DNA of 64,000 nucleotides from the NCBI RefSeq assembly GCF_904831005.1, contig NZ_LR882982.1, positions 2,170,001 to 2,234,000 of the forward strand. The letters are read 5' to 3'. The notes beneath the pieces were generated by a model. That model was not told the origin of the DNA and did no database searches. It saw only the letters and a program-made list of their open reading frames with translations. The position numbers and the translations under genes are program-made. The first letter of the stretch is position 1. The number at the start of each line of letters is the position of its first letter. Source of the stretch: Microbacterium hydrocarbonoxydans (GTDB taxonomy: Bacteria; Actinomycetota; Actinomycetes; Actinomycetales; Microbacteriaceae). Below, piece by piece: positions 23,684 to 32,669 of this stretch.

Positions 23684-26188
23684 TCAGTCGCGCAGGGTCG
23701 CACCGAAGCGCTCGGCTGCGACCGCGACGCCCGCGAGCTTGGCCTCGGTGGCCTCGGCCGCGGTGAGGGTGCGATCGTCAGCGCGGAAGCGCAACGCGAA
23801 CGTGAGGCTCTTCTGGCCCTCCGCCACGCCTTCCCCGCGATAGTCGTCGACGAGACGGATCGCCTCGAGAAGCGCTCCGGCGCCCTCTGTCAGCGCGGCG
23901 CGCACATCTGCGGCAGAGACCTCTGCGCCCAGCACGAGCGAGACGTCCTGAGTCGCCGCAGGGAACGTCGACAGCGAGGCTGCGACCGCTCGTCCGCCGC
24001 CCATCGAGAGAATCCCGTCGAGGTCGAGCTCGAGCACGATCGCACGACCCGGCAGATCAGCGCCGTCCGCCACCTCGGGGTGAAGTTCGCCCACGTATCC
24101 GACCTCGTCATCACCCACGAAGAGCACTCCCGTGCGCCCCGGGTGCAGGGCTGCGCGCTCGCCCTGGACCACATCGATGTCGACTCCCGCGGCGGCCGCG
24201 ATGACCCGGGCGGCGTCCAGCGCCTCGGCGAGGCCGTAGGACTCGGCGGGGCGACCCGGCTGTCGTGCCACGACATTCCCCGTGAACAACGCCGCGACAT
24301 GACGGTGCTGCGGCGGGATCGAGGCATTCAGCGCGGCGAGGGTCTCGTCCGACGGGCGCACGCCCAGCGGCGGCACTTCGTCGGTGCCGTACACGACACC
24401 CGGCTCGGGCAGGAACACGACTCCGGTCTCGAACAGCGCAAGGTCCGTCAGGCCGCGTGAGATGTTCCGGTGCGCCGTCTGCAGCAGCCCGGGGATCAGC
24501 GATCGACGCAGGAACGGAGCGGACCCGTCGAGCGGGTTCGCGAGCCGGATGCTGGGCAGGTGCTCTCCGGAGGCCGACCCATGCAGATCGTTCTCTGCCT
24601 CAGTCGTGAACGGGAACGACGGAGTCTCGACGAGTCCGGCCGCGGCCAGAGCGTCGGCGACGCGGCGACGTCCCTGCTGATGGGCGGTGAGCCCGCGCCC
24701 GGACGGAGGCGTCGGCAGCACCGAGGGGATGCGGTCGAGACCATGGATACGGGCGACCTCTTCGGCGAGAGACCACTTGTCGGTGAGGTCGGGGCGCCAC
24801 GTCGGCGGGATGACGACCCATCCGGCATCCGCCTCGGACACCTCCCCCCCGATCGTCGTGAGTGCGCCGACGATCTCGTCGTCGGAGTAGTCGACGCCGA
24901 TCAGCGCCTGCACGAATCCACGCGGGAGCTCGATGTCGGCCACGAAGACCTCGGCGAACAGGGCGCCGCCCTGGTCGGTCAGGGTGCCGCCCGCCAGCTC
25001 GACCATCAGGTCGGCCGCGCGACGCGCCGCCACGAACGGGACGAGCGGATCGACGCCGCGCTCGAAGCGCTTTGACGCCTCACTGGGCAGCTTGTGACGG
25101 CGAGCGGTGCGCGCGATCGTCACGGGGTCGAAGGTCGCGGCCTCGATCAGCACGTTGCGTGTCGTGTCACTCATCTCGGTCGTGCCGCCGCCCATCACGC
25201 CGGCCAGACCGATGGGGCCCGACTCGTCGGTGATCAGGAGGTCTTCGATGTGGAGTTTCCGCTCCTGGCCGTCGAGCGTCGTCATCTTCTCGCCGGGCGT
25301 CGCGCGGCGCACCGTGATGCCGCCCGTGAGCCTGTCGAGATCGTATCCGTGCAGCGGCTGCCCGAGCTCGAGCATCACGTAGTTGGTGATGTCGATCAGG
25401 ATGCCGAGTGAGCGCATGCCTGCGAGCGACAGGCGCGCGATCATCCATGGCGGCGTCGGACGCGAGGGGTCGACGTCGCGCACGACGCGGGTGACGAACT
25501 CGCTCGCGCCCACACGCCCTCGCACCGGAGCGGCGTCGTCGACGATCGCGGTGTGACCGGTTCCGGGCTGGAGCTCCGCGAAGTCGCGCTCAGCGGGGTC
25601 ACGGAAAGCCGCACCGGTGGCGTGCGAGTACTCGCGAGCCACCCCGCGCAGCGAGAACGCGTATCCGCGGTCGGGCGTGACATTGATCTCGACCGCGATG
25701 TCATCGAGCCCGAGCAGGCCGATGGCGTCGGTGCCGACGGGCGCATCGATGCCGAGGTCCGCGAGCACGAGGATGCCGTTGTGCTCGTCGCCGAGGCCCA
25801 GCTCACGCGCGGAGGCGATCATGCCGTCCGACACATGGCCGTACGTCTTGCGCGCGGCGATCGGGAACGGGCCCGGCAGGACTGCTCCGGGAAGCGTCAC
25901 GACGACCTTGTCACCGGCGACGAAGTTGTGCGCTCCGCAGACGATCCCGCGGATGCCGCCGTTCGCCTCGCCGACGTCGACCTGACACCAGTTGATCGTC
26001 TTGCCGTTGGACTGCGGCTCGGCCTCGAGCGAGACGACCTGTCCGACGACGACCGGTCCCGAGATCTCGAAGCGGTGGATGTCCTCCTCCTCGAAACCGA
26101 CGGTGACCATCGCCGCCAGAACGTCTTCGGGCGACGCATCCGCTGCCAGATCGACGTACTCACGCAGCCACGAAAGCGGGACGCGCAT
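23684..26188 (-). CDS. pheT: phenylalanyl-tRNA synthetase, beta subunit
   Basis: Large chain of the alpha2-beta2 enzyme that charges tRNA-Phe. The 834-residue protein has the N-terminal MRVPLSWLREYV start and a tRNA-binding (EMAP-like) domain at about 40-155. The B3/B4 editing domain follows (FERGVDPLVP near residue 355), then B5 (about 400-475) and a C-terminal ferredoxin-fold anticodon-binding domain (FPAATQDVSLVL...RADDRTLTA) at about 740-834. The true start is the ATG at 26188, which shares one base with the pheS stop. The longer open frame upstream is just pheS read in another frame. Confidence 0.96.
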   Translation of the reverse strand: MRVPLSWLREYVDLAADASPEDVLAAMVTVGFEEEDIHRFEISGPVVVGQVVSLEAEPQSNGKTINWCQVDVGEANGGIRGIVCGAHNFVAGDKVVVTLPGAVLPGPFPIAARKTYGHVSDGMIASARELGLGDEHNGILVLADLGIDAPVGTDAIGLLGLDDIAVEINVTPDRGYAFSLRGVAREYSHATGAAFRDPAERDFAELQPGTGHTAIVDDAAPVRGRVGASEFVTRVVRDVDPSRPTPPWMIARLSLAGMRSLGILIDITNYVMLELGQPLHGYDLDRLTGGITVRRATPGEKMTTLDGQERKLHIEDLLITDESGPIGLAGVMGGGTTEMSDTTRNVLIEAATFDPVTIARTARRHKLPSEASKRFERGVDPLVPFVAARRAADLMVELAGGTLTDQGGALFAEVFVADIELPRGFVQALIGVDYSDDEIVGALTTIGGEVSEADAGWVVIPPTWRPDLTDKWSLAEEVARIHGLDRIPSVLPTPPSGRGLTAHQQGRRRVADALAAAGLVETPSFPFTTEAENDLHGSASGEHLPSIRLANPLDGSAPFLRRSLIPGLLQTAHRNISRGLTDLALFETGVVFLPEPGVVYGTDEVPPLGVRPSDETLAALNASIPPQHRHVAALFTGNVVARQPGRPAESYGLAEALDAARVIAAAAGVDIDVVQGERAALHPGRTGVLFVGDDEVGYVGELHPEVADGADLPGRAIVLELDLDGILSMGGGRAVAASLSTFPAATQDVSLVLGAEVSAADVRAALTEGAGALLEAIRLVDDYRGEGVAEGQKSLTFALRFRADDRTLTAAEATEAKLAGVAVAAERFGATLRD

Positions 26189-27228
26189 CACACCACCATC
26201 CCGTACTGCTCGCTGAAACGGACATCGCCCTCTGCCATGTCCCGCATGTCCTGCACATCGCTGCGGAACATGAGTCCTCGCTCGACTCCCATTCCGAAGG
26301 CGAAGCCGCTGTAGACGTCGGGATCGATCCCAGCGGCGCGCAGCACGTTCGGGTTGATCATTCCGCAGCCGCCCCACTCGATCCACCGGGCTCCGCCCTT
26401 GAAGGTCGGGTGCCACAGATCGAGCTCTGCCGAGGGCTCGGTGAAGGGGAAGAAGTTCGTGCGGAAGCGCGTCTTGGCCTCCGGCCCGAACAGCTGCCGC
26501 GCGACGTGATCGAGCGTTCCCTTGAGGTGCGCCATCGAGATGCCCTTGTCGACGACCAGTCCCTCGAACTGAGTGAACACCGGCAGATGCGTGGCATCGA
26601 ACTCGTCGGTCCGATAGACGCGACCCGGGCAGAGCACGTAGATCGGCACCTCGCGGTCGAGCATCGAGCGCACCTGCACGGGGCTCGTGTGCGTGCGCAT
26701 CACCAGGTGGCGCGACGCGGGGTCGACGTAGAAGGTGTCCTGCTCCTGCCGGGCGGGGTGATCGACGTCGAAGTTCAGGGCGTCGAAGTTGAACCACTCG
26801 TGCTCGAGCTCGGGGCCCTCGGCGATCTCCCACCCCATGCCGACGAAGATGTCGGAGATCTGCTCGCTGAGCAGGGTCAGCGGATGCCGCGCGCCGACGT
26901 GCGTGCGAGAGGGCACGGCAGTGATGTCGATGCGCTCGGACTCGAGGCGAGCCGCGACCTCAGCCGCGGCGAGCTCCTCCTCTTTGGCGGCGAGCGCCTT
27001 GGTGACCTGCCCGCGGCCCTGACCGACGAGCTTGCCGAAGGCGGCCTTGTTCTCGGGAGCCACCTGACGCATCGAGGCGTTCAGCACGGCGAGCGGAGAG
27101 CCGTCGGCGACGTGTGCGGCGCGGGCGGCTTTCAGTTCGGTCGTATCGGCGGCCGCGGTGATCGCTTCGAGCGCGGCCGCGACGGCGGTTTCGACCGCTT
27201 CCGGGGTGATTTCGGGAGACTCAGACAC
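26188..27228 (-). CDS. pheS: phenylalanyl-tRNA synthetase, alpha subunit
   Basis: Catalytic chain of PheRS. The 346 residues show a coiled N-terminal arm (1-100), class II motif 1 (HPLTLLSEQISDIF), motif 2 (FNFDALNFDVDHPARQEQDTFY region near residue 150-170, and RTHTSPVQVR) and motif 3 (GFAFGMGVERGLM near 315-327). The Ala that sets phenylalanine versus chlorophenylalanine use is within the GFAFG block. It is followed at one shared base by pheT. Upstream a 43-base gap separates it from a membrane-protein gene. Confidence 0.96.
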   Translation of the reverse strand: MSESPEITPEAVETAVAAALEAITAAADTTELKAARAAHVADGSPLAVLNASMRQVAPENKAAFGKLVGQGRGQVTKALAAKEEELAAAEVAARLESERIDITAVPSRTHVGARHPLTLLSEQISDIFVGMGWEIAEGPELEHEWFNFDALNFDVDHPARQEQDTFYVDPASRHLVMRTHTSPVQVRSMLDREVPIYVLCPGRVYRTDEFDATHLPVFTQFEGLVVDKGISMAHLKGTLDHVARQLFGPEAKTRFRTNFFPFTEPSAELDLWHPTFKGGARWIEWGGCGMINPNVLRAAGIDPDVYSGFAFGMGVERGLMFRSDVQDMRDMAEGDVRFSEQYGMVV

Positions 27229-27271
27229 GAGATAGGAGTCTACCGGGCTGCGTGCATCTCCCCTGCGGCCC

Positions 27272-27907
27272 CTAGAGAGGTCCGAACATCGGCACCGAGA
27301 TCTGTGCCACCCAGGTCTCGCGCTCGCGTTCGAGCTCTGCGGCGAGACGAGGATCTGTGAGCACTGAGCGCCGCAGCGCCTCTCTGCCCCGTCCGATGAT
27401 CGCGCCAGGGATCACGAAGACGGAGACGAGCACGAGTGCGAGCCCCACATCCCACACGACGAGCGGCACCGGATCGAAGGACGACATGATCGCGGGCATC
27501 AGCAAGATGTTGCTCGCGAGGAAGAGGCTCGACGCCGCGATGAGGCCGCCTCCCAGCGTGCCGACGCCGCGCGTGGCGAGGGCGGTACCGGGTGCCGGGA
27601 TCCAGCCGCGTTCCCGCCGGAGGAACGCTGCGCAGACGACGGCGACGAGTGCGCCGGCGACGAGGCACGGCACCCACCCGCCCGGGGTGACGCCGACGAT
27701 CAACAGAACCAGACCGAGGGCGACGGATGACGCGCCGAGCGCGAGCAACGACGACCACATGCCTCGGCGCATCGCTCGTGCTTCCGCGATCTCGCGCAGC
27801 CGGGTCCGGGACTCGGCCCCGTGCTCTGCCGTCAGCTCCGGAGCCAGCCACTGCGCGAGCGTGCGGCTCGACGCAGGCGGATACGCGGACACCGGTTCGA
27901 CATGCAC
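27272..27907 (-). CDS. putative membrane protein, four helices
   Basis: A 211-residue protein I do not recognise. Residues 1-50 are hydrophilic and end in a charged helix (RTRLREIAEARAMRRG). Four hydrophobic segments follow at about 51-75, 78-97, 117-140 and 146-170, and the tail is charged. It sits after gluD on the same strand with a 75-base gap and may be cotranscribed with the glutamate transporter, but nothing ties it to transport. No lipobox or signal peptide. Confidence 0.6.
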   Translation of the reverse strand: MHVEPVSAYPPASSRTLAQWLAPELTAEHGAESRTRLREIAEARAMRRGMWSSLLALGASSVALGLVLLIVGVTPGGWVPCLVAGALVAVVCAAFLRRERGWIPAPGTALATRGVGTLGGGLIAASSLFLASNILLMPAIMSSFDPVPLVVWDVGLALVLVSVFVIPGAIIGRGREALRRSVLTDPRLAAELERERETWVAQISVPMFGPL

Positions 27908-27982
27908 GATGACAAGCCTGTCAGACGATCGCGCCTGATCCTGCTCCCCGGTCGCGCGTGAGCCCGCGCGTCCGCAGCGCGA

Positions 27983-28921
27983 TCACCTCGAGTCCGGTGC
28001 GTTTCCCCCATCGCCGAGAGCGCCGCCGAAGCCGCTGCCCCCGCGCTGCAGGGTGATGAGCTCGGTGTCGGTGCCGTCACCGTGCTGGCGAGGATCCTCT
28101 GCCGCGTGGATCGCCCGTACCTTCGGGGAACGACGGGTGCTGATCTCCACCCACTTCGCGATACCCGACAGGATGAGGCACATGACGATGTAGATGCCGC
28201 CGATGACGAAGGCGGACTGCAGGATCGGACGACCCTGCTGCGACGTCAGCTGCTTCGCGTAGTACAGCAGCTCGGGGTAGGTGATGATGAAGCCGAGAGC
28301 GGTGTCCTTCATGGTGACGACGAGCTGGGCGACGATCACGGGGAGCATCGCTCGGATCGCCTGAGGCAGCAGGATGAGGCGCATCACTCCGCTCTTGCGC
28401 AGCCCGATCGCGTAACCGGCCTCCTTCTGCCCGCGAGGAAGCGACTCGATGCCGGCTCGCAGCACCTCGGCGAGCACGGAGCCGTTGTATGCCATCAGCG
28501 CGATCACGACGGCCCAGTACGGCTCCATCTTGATGCCGACCACGGGAAGCCCGTAGTAGAGAAGCATCATGAACACCAGCACCGGAACGGCACGGAACAG
28601 CTCGGTGATCGCTGTCACCGGGATCCGCACCCACGCATGCTCGGAGAGTCGCCCGATCGCCAGCACGAAGCCGAGAACCACGCTGAGCACAGCGGCCAGC
28701 GCGAAGGCGGCGAGCGTGTTGCCCAGGGCCTTGAGGATTCCCATCCACACGTTGGAGAACGTGAACACGAACCACTTCTCGGCCGAGAACTGGCCCGTCT
28801 CGACCATGCGGAAGACGATGAACCCGACGGCAGCGAGAACGAGGACGATGGTGGCGACGGCGATGATCCGGTTGCGAGCGATCGCCCGGGGTCCGGGAAC
28901 GTCATACAGTACAGAGCTCAT
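27983..28921 (-). CDS. gluD: glutamate-type ABC transporter permease
   Basis: Membrane subunit of a polar amino-acid importer (HisM/GluD family), 312 residues. It has a cytosolic N-tail, about five membrane helices, and the ATPase-contact EAA loop as EAGYAIGLRKSG near residue 175. A longer-than-usual C-terminal tail (about 270-312) is charged and Gly-rich, as in the actinobacterial GluD. The ATG at 28921 overlaps the gluC stop by 4 bases. It is last in gluABCD. Confidence 0.88.
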   Translation of the reverse strand: MSSVLYDVPGPRAIARNRIIAVATIVLVLAAVGFIVFRMVETGQFSAEKWFVFTFSNVWMGILKALGNTLAAFALAAVLSVVLGFVLAIGRLSEHAWVRIPVTAITELFRAVPVLVFMMLLYYGLPVVGIKMEPYWAVVIALMAYNGSVLAEVLRAGIESLPRGQKEAGYAIGLRKSGVMRLILLPQAIRAMLPVIVAQLVVTMKDTALGFIITYPELLYYAKQLTSQQGRPILQSAFVIGGIYIVMCLILSGIAKWVEISTRRSPKVRAIHAAEDPRQHGDGTDTELITLQRGGSGFGGALGDGGNAPDSR

Positions 28922-29574
28922 CGCGCGATCCTCCAACGGTTCTCGAGATATCGCTGCAGCCAGCTCAACAGCAGCACCAGGGCGACGAACACGACGGCGA
29001 CCCAGAGGAGGACCTCCATCGGGTTGCCGGGGCGGTCGGCCGAGTCATTGATCGTCGACCGCAGGGCCGCGAGCTCGGCGACGGAGAACCCGGCCGCGAC
29101 GGTCGTGTTCTTGAGCAACGCGATGAAGACGCTCATCATCGGCGGCACGACTGAGCGGAAGGCCTGCGGGAGGATCACGAGACCCATCACCTGTCCGAAG
29201 GGGAGCCCGATCGCCCGCGCGGCCTCCGCCTGGCCGACGGGAACCGTGTTGATTCCCGCCCTCAGCACCTCGGCCACGTAGGTCGCCGTGTAGATGCCGA
29301 TGGCGAGGATGCCGAGCACGAGGTTCGACAGGTCGGGCAACCCGAGTTGCGGGTACCCGAAGATGAAGAAGAAGAAGACGAGAGTGAGTGGCGTGTTGCG
29401 CACGGTGTTCACGTACACGGTGCCGACGCCGCGGGCGATGGGCACCGGGGAGACGCGCATGGCCCCGACGATCAGGCCCAGGATCAGCGCGATGATCCCG
29501 CCGGCGAAGAACACGATCAGCGTGTTGCTGATCGCCTGTCCCCACAGGTCGAGGTTGCCGAAGATGACGTCCAC
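28918..29574 (-). CDS. gluC: glutamate-type ABC transporter permease
   Basis: Partner permease, 218 residues with five membrane helices and the EAA loop EAARAIGLPFGQVMG near residue 132. The pattern NTVRNTPLTLVFFFF near residue 60 is typical of GluC/HisQ. It overlaps gluD by 4 bases. A short GC hairpin separates it from gluB upstream, which should let the binding protein be made in excess over the permeases. Confidence 0.88.
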   Translation of the reverse strand: MDVIFGNLDLWGQAISNTLIVFFAGGIIALILGLIVGAMRVSPVPIARGVGTVYVNTVRNTPLTLVFFFFIFGYPQLGLPDLSNLVLGILAIGIYTATYVAEVLRAGINTVPVGQAEAARAIGLPFGQVMGLVILPQAFRSVVPPMMSVFIALLKNTTVAAGFSVAELAALRSTINDSADRPGNPMEVLLWVAVVFVALVLLLSWLQRYLENRWRIAR

Positions 29575-29600
29575 GCCACCCTCCCTTCTTCAGAGTGAGT

Positions 29601-29626
29601 GGGCGGCCTCCCTGAGGAGGCCGCCC
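29601..29626 (-). terminator. intercistronic hairpin between gluB and gluC
   Basis: GGGCGGCCTCC and its exact complement GGAGGCCGCCC around a CTGA loop, placed between the gluB stop (29634) and the gluC start (29574). Such partial terminators or 3' stabilisers are common after binding-protein genes in ABC transporter operons. Confidence 0.55.
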
Positions 29627-29633
29627 ATGTCGA

Positions 29634-30542
29634 TCAGTACGCGTCGACTTCGGGCTGCTCGACCTCGATGCCGGAGGAACCGAGGTTCGCGTCGAAGATC
29701 GCCTGCCAGATGTCGCCACCGTCGGTGAACAGCTCGTTGATGTGCGTGCGCAATGCGTCGTCGCCCTTGGTGAGGCCGACACCGTAGCGCTCTTCGGTGA
29801 AGAGACCGCCGGTGACCTTGACGTCATCCGGGTACTGGGCTGCGTAGCCGATCAGGATCGCCTGGTCGGTGGTCACCGCGTCGACCTTGCCGTCAATGAG
29901 GTCCTGGACGCATGCGGAGTACAGGTCGTACTCCTGCGTCTTGATCTCGGGGAAGTTCGCCTTGATGTTCTGGATCGGCGTCGAACCGGTCGCCGAGCAG
30001 ACGGTCTTTCCGTTGAAGTCCTCGAGCGCCTCGGCGTCGTCTGCATCAGCGGCGACCAGGAGTCCCTGACCGGTGATGAAATACGGGCCAGCGAAGTCGA
30101 TGAGCTCCTTGCGCTTGTCGTTGATCGAGTAGGTGCCGACGTAGTAGTCGATGTCACCGTTGGTGATCGCCTGCTCGCGGTTCGCCGAGGCGATCGGCTT
30201 GAACTCGATCTTGTCCTCGTCGTAGCCGAGCGATGCGGCGATCCACCGCGCGATGTCGACGTCGAAGCCGGTGCGCTCGCCCGTCGTCACGTCGAGGTAG
30301 CCGAGACCGGGCTGGTCCTCCTTGACGCCGACGATGACCTTGTCGCGCTCCTGGATGGCGTCGAACGTCGGGCTGCCCTCGAGCTGGACGTCATCGGCGA
30401 CCTCGAACCAGGTGGAGTCCTCGCCCTCTTCGCCGCCGGTTCCGGCGCCGGGGCTGGACGGGCTGCCGCTGTTGCAGGCGGTCAGCGCGAACAGTGCAAC
30501 CGTCGCGATCCCGATTCCTGCCAGTGTCCGTGTGCGTCGCAT
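29634..30542 (-). CDS. gluB: glutamate ABC transporter substrate-binding lipoprotein
   Basis: Extracellular receptor of the importer, a lipid-anchored family 3 solute-binding protein. The 302-residue precursor starts MRRTRTLAGIGIAT and has a hydrophobic signal ending in the lipobox LTAC (Cys at residue 23). The mature domain has the family block ERTGFDVDIARWIAASLG near 110-126. AAQYPDDVKV lies in the second lobe. I chose the ATG at 30542 because an AAGGAGA binding site lies just before it. Substrate glutamate is inferred from the gluABCD order; aspartate or glutamine are possible. Confidence 0.9.
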   Translation of the reverse strand: MRRTRTLAGIGIATVALFALTACNSGSPSSPGAGTGGEEGEDSTWFEVADDVQLEGSPTFDAIQERDKVIVGVKEDQPGLGYLDVTTGERTGFDVDIARWIAASLGYDEDKIEFKPIASANREQAITNGDIDYYVGTYSINDKRKELIDFAGPYFITGQGLLVAADADDAEALEDFNGKTVCSATGSTPIQNIKANFPEIKTQEYDLYSACVQDLIDGKVDAVTTDQAILIGYAAQYPDDVKVTGGLFTEERYGVGLTKGDDALRTHINELFTDGGDIWQAIFDANLGSSGIEVEQPEVDAY

Positions 30543-30588
30543 GTGCGTCTCCTTCATGTGCTGTGTGTGCAAAGGTCTGTGGAGCTCG

Positions 30589-31338
30589 TCAGTGCGTGAG
30601 GAGCTTGGAGAGGAAGTCCTTGGCGCGGTCGCTCTTCGGGTGAGTGAAGAACTCCTCGGGCGTCGCCTCTTCGACGATCTTCCCGTCGGCCATGAACACG
30701 ACCCGGTTGGCGGCCTTCCGCGCGAAGCCCATCTCGTGGGTGACGACGATCATCGTCATGCCGTCGCGGGCGAGTTCGACCATGACGTCGAGCACCTCGT
30801 TGATCATCTCGGGGTCGAGCGCGCTGGTGGGCTCGTCGAAGAGCATCACCTTGGGCTGCATGGCGAGGGCCCGGGCGATCGCCACACGCTGCTGCTGTCC
30901 GCCCGAGAGCTGAGCGGGGAGTTTCGAGGCCTGCTGCGCGACGCCTACGCGCTCGAGCAGCATCATCGCCTCCTTGTCGGCGTCGGCCTTCTTCATGCCG
31001 CGAACCTTGATCGGTCCCAGCGTGACGTTCTCGAGGATCGTGAGGTGCGCGAAGAGGTTGAACGACTGGAACACCATCCCGACGTCGGCGCGCAGGTGCG
31101 CGAGCCCCTTGCCCTCGGCGGGCAGCGCCTTGCCGTCGATGCTGATCGTGCCGCTCGTGATCGTCTCGAGTCGGTTGATCGTGCGGCACAGAGTCGACTT
31201 GCCCGAACCGGAGGGGCCGATGACGACGACCACCTCCCCGCGGTTGACGGTCAGGTCGATGTCCGTCAGCGCCTGGAAGTCGCCATAGTGCTTCTGCACG
31301 TTGTCCACCACGACGAGGGGTTCACCAGAGGTCATCAT
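30589..31338 (-). CDS. gluA: glutamate ABC transporter ATP-binding protein
   Basis: Cytosolic ATPase of the importer, 249 residues. It shows Walker [10 protein letters not shown] (about residue 41), the signature LSGGQQQR and Walker [13 protein letters not shown], then the H-loop VTHEMG. It is the first gene of gluABCD. A promoter candidate lies 50-78 bases upstream. Two tandem ATG codons at 31338 and 31335 are both possible starts; a GGAG lies before the first. Confidence 0.93.
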   Translation of the reverse strand: MMTSGEPLVVVDNVQKHYGDFQALTDIDLTVNRGEVVVVIGPSGSGKSTLCRTINRLETITSGTISIDGKALPAEGKGLAHLRADVGMVFQSFNLFAHLTILENVTLGPIKVRGMKKADADKEAMMLLERVGVAQQASKLPAQLSGGQQQRVAIARALAMQPKVMLFDEPTSALDPEMINEVLDVMVELARDGMTMIVVTHEMGFARKAANRVVFMADGKIVEEATPEEFFTHPKSDRAKDFLSKLLTH

Positions 31339-31387
31339 TGCTCCAAACTACCCAGGCGATCGGATCGCCTCCAGGCAGACTCTTCGA

Positions 31388-31416
31388 GATTTACACGTTC
31401 GTAATGGCGGATACAA
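31388..31416 (-). promoter_or_regulatory. gluA promoter candidate
   Basis: On the minus strand TTGTAT (complement of 31411-31416) is followed after 17 bases by TAAATC (complement of 31388-31393), with TG just before the -10. It ends 50 bases before the gluA ATG. Matches to sigma-70 consensus are moderate. Confidence 0.5.
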
Positions 31417-31441
31417 GAGGTTGGGGTCCGAGGAAGGAGTG

Positions 31442-31470
31442 CCCCACGGTCCGCCCCCGCGGACCGTGGG
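31442..31470 (-). terminator. hairpin terminator of the TAXI/two-component operon
   Basis: CCCCACGGTCCGC and its exact complement around a 3-base loop (13-base stem). It lies 220 bases past the TAXI stop and just upstream of the gluA promoter candidate. It could end the sensory operon, or act as a leader hairpin if gluA is also transcribed from further upstream. Confidence 0.6.
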
Positions 31471-31670
31471 GGCGTTCCTGCCGTCTCGCTCCTCCCCCGA
31501 GGGATACGGGAACGGCAAGCCTCCGATCGGATGCGACCGCCGCCGGACTCGAGCGGAGAGCCGAGCATCCGCCTGCATGAAGGGCGAAAGCTCTGCGGGA
31601 TCTGAATTCTCCGTCGAACCGTCTGCGATCGATCACCACACTGGCAGAGCACGGTGCCGTGATGAGAGTC

Positions 31671-31689
31671 TCTTGAGGATTTCTTGAGG
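31671..31689. promoter_or_regulatory. direct repeat, possible response-regulator site
   Basis: TCTTGAGG at 31671-31678 is repeated exactly at 31682-31689, an 11-base period that is one helical turn and typical for OmpR-family dimers. It lies 2 bases past the TAXI stop codon and about 335 bases upstream of gluA. Binding by the nearby response regulator is speculation. Confidence 0.35.
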
Positions 31690-31691
31690 GC

Positions 31692-32669
31692 TCAATCGCG
31701 CTGTTCGCGGTAGTACTCGACGGCTCCGGGATGAAGGGGCACCGGGCCGGTGAAGATCGCCTGGGTCCGATCCAGCAGCGCCGCCATCGGCACGCGCTGA
31801 GCGATGCGCGTTCGGGCGTCGAACAGCCCGGCCACGATGTCGCGCACGACCCCGCGCGGAGTGTCGACCGAGGTCACGAGGTAGTTCGGGACCGCGAGTG
31901 TCGTCACCGACTCCCCCAGCCCGTAGAGGCCTGTGGGGAGGTCGGACGAACGATACGCGTCCGAGTGGCGCCGGTTCACCTCATCGACCCAGCCCTGCTC
32001 GACGGCCAGCAGGCGCAGCGGCATCTCCTCGGCGAGGGCGGCGATGCCCGGGGTGGGGATTCCGCCGACCCAGAAGAACGCGTCGATCTCCGACCGCTCG
32101 AGGGCGTCGATCGACTCCGCGAGATCCAACCGGCGGTCATCGATCGAGGAGACCTCGACAGACGCCGCGTCCAGCACCCGATTGGCGATGACGTTCACGC
32201 CCGAGTTCTCTGCACCCAGCGACACTGCCCGACCCGCGAGGTCGGCGATCTCCTGGATGTCCGAATCGCGGCGCACGACGACGTGCAGGTATTCGTCGTA
32301 CAGCCGTGCGACGGCCTCGATCTCGAGCGGCTCGTCGAACGCTCCGGCCCCGGCCACGGCGTCTGCGGCGGCGTCGCCCTGCGCGAACCCGACGAGAGCG
32401 TCGCCCGAGTCGACCCGCAGCAGATTGTCGACCGATCCCGCCGTCTCCTCCGCGGCGATCGGCACGCCGAGCGTGGCCGACAGCTCGTCGGCGAGATTCG
32501 TTCCGTAGGCGAAGTAGACACCGTCTGCGCCGCCGCCGGCGATCAGGTGATCTCCGCTCGGCCACTCGTCCGAGCGTGTCGCGCACGCGCTGAGCGACAT
32601 CAGCGTGCCGGCGACCAGCACCAGCGCCATCACGCGTCTGGCGAGCGTCGCTCGGCCCTGCCCGCTCAC
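31692..32669 (-). CDS. TAXI family solute-binding lipoprotein
   Basis: Extracytoplasmic solute receptor of the TRAP-associated (TAXI) family, 325 residues. The signal MALVLVAGTLMSLSAC ends in the lipobox LSAC (Cys at about 29), followed by the family's AGGGADGVYFAYG and VGFAQGDAAADAV segments. TAXI receptors usually serve a TRAP membrane permease, but no TRAP permease gene is nearby. Instead it overlaps a histidine kinase gene by 4 bases, so a ligand-sensing partner role for the kinase is more likely. Glutamate is the inferred ligand because gluABCD lies next. Confidence 0.82.
   Translation of the reverse strand: MSGQGRATLARRVMALVLVAGTLMSLSACATRSDEWPSGDHLIAGGGADGVYFAYGTNLADELSATLGVPIAAEETAGSVDNLLRVDSGDALVGFAQGDAAADAVAGAGAFDEPLEIEAVARLYDEYLHVVVRRDSDIQEIADLAGRAVSLGAENSGVNVIANRVLDAASVEVSSIDDRRLDLAESIDALERSEIDAFFWVGGIPTPGIAALAEEMPLRLLAVEQGWVDEVNRRHSDAYRSSDLPTGLYGLGESVTTLAVPNYLVTSVDTPRGVVRDIVAGLFDARTRIAQRVPMAALLDRTQAIFTGPVPLHPGAVEYYREQRD

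Larger units (their letters stand above)
31339..31691 (-). other. regulatory region upstream of gluA
   Basis: 353 bases without a gene, between the TAXI gene end and gluA. From left to right on the plus strand it holds a promoter candidate for gluA (31388-31416), a strong GC hairpin (31442-31470) and, next to the TAXI stop, a direct repeat of TCTTGAGG spaced 11 bases (31671-31689). Short open frames here have no ribosome binding site and are discarded. Confidence 0.7.

Noticed and set aside
26189..26833. N-terminal extension of pheT by 215 residues
   Set aside because: The extra part reads through pheS in another frame. PheT clearly begins MRVPLSWLREYV at 26188.
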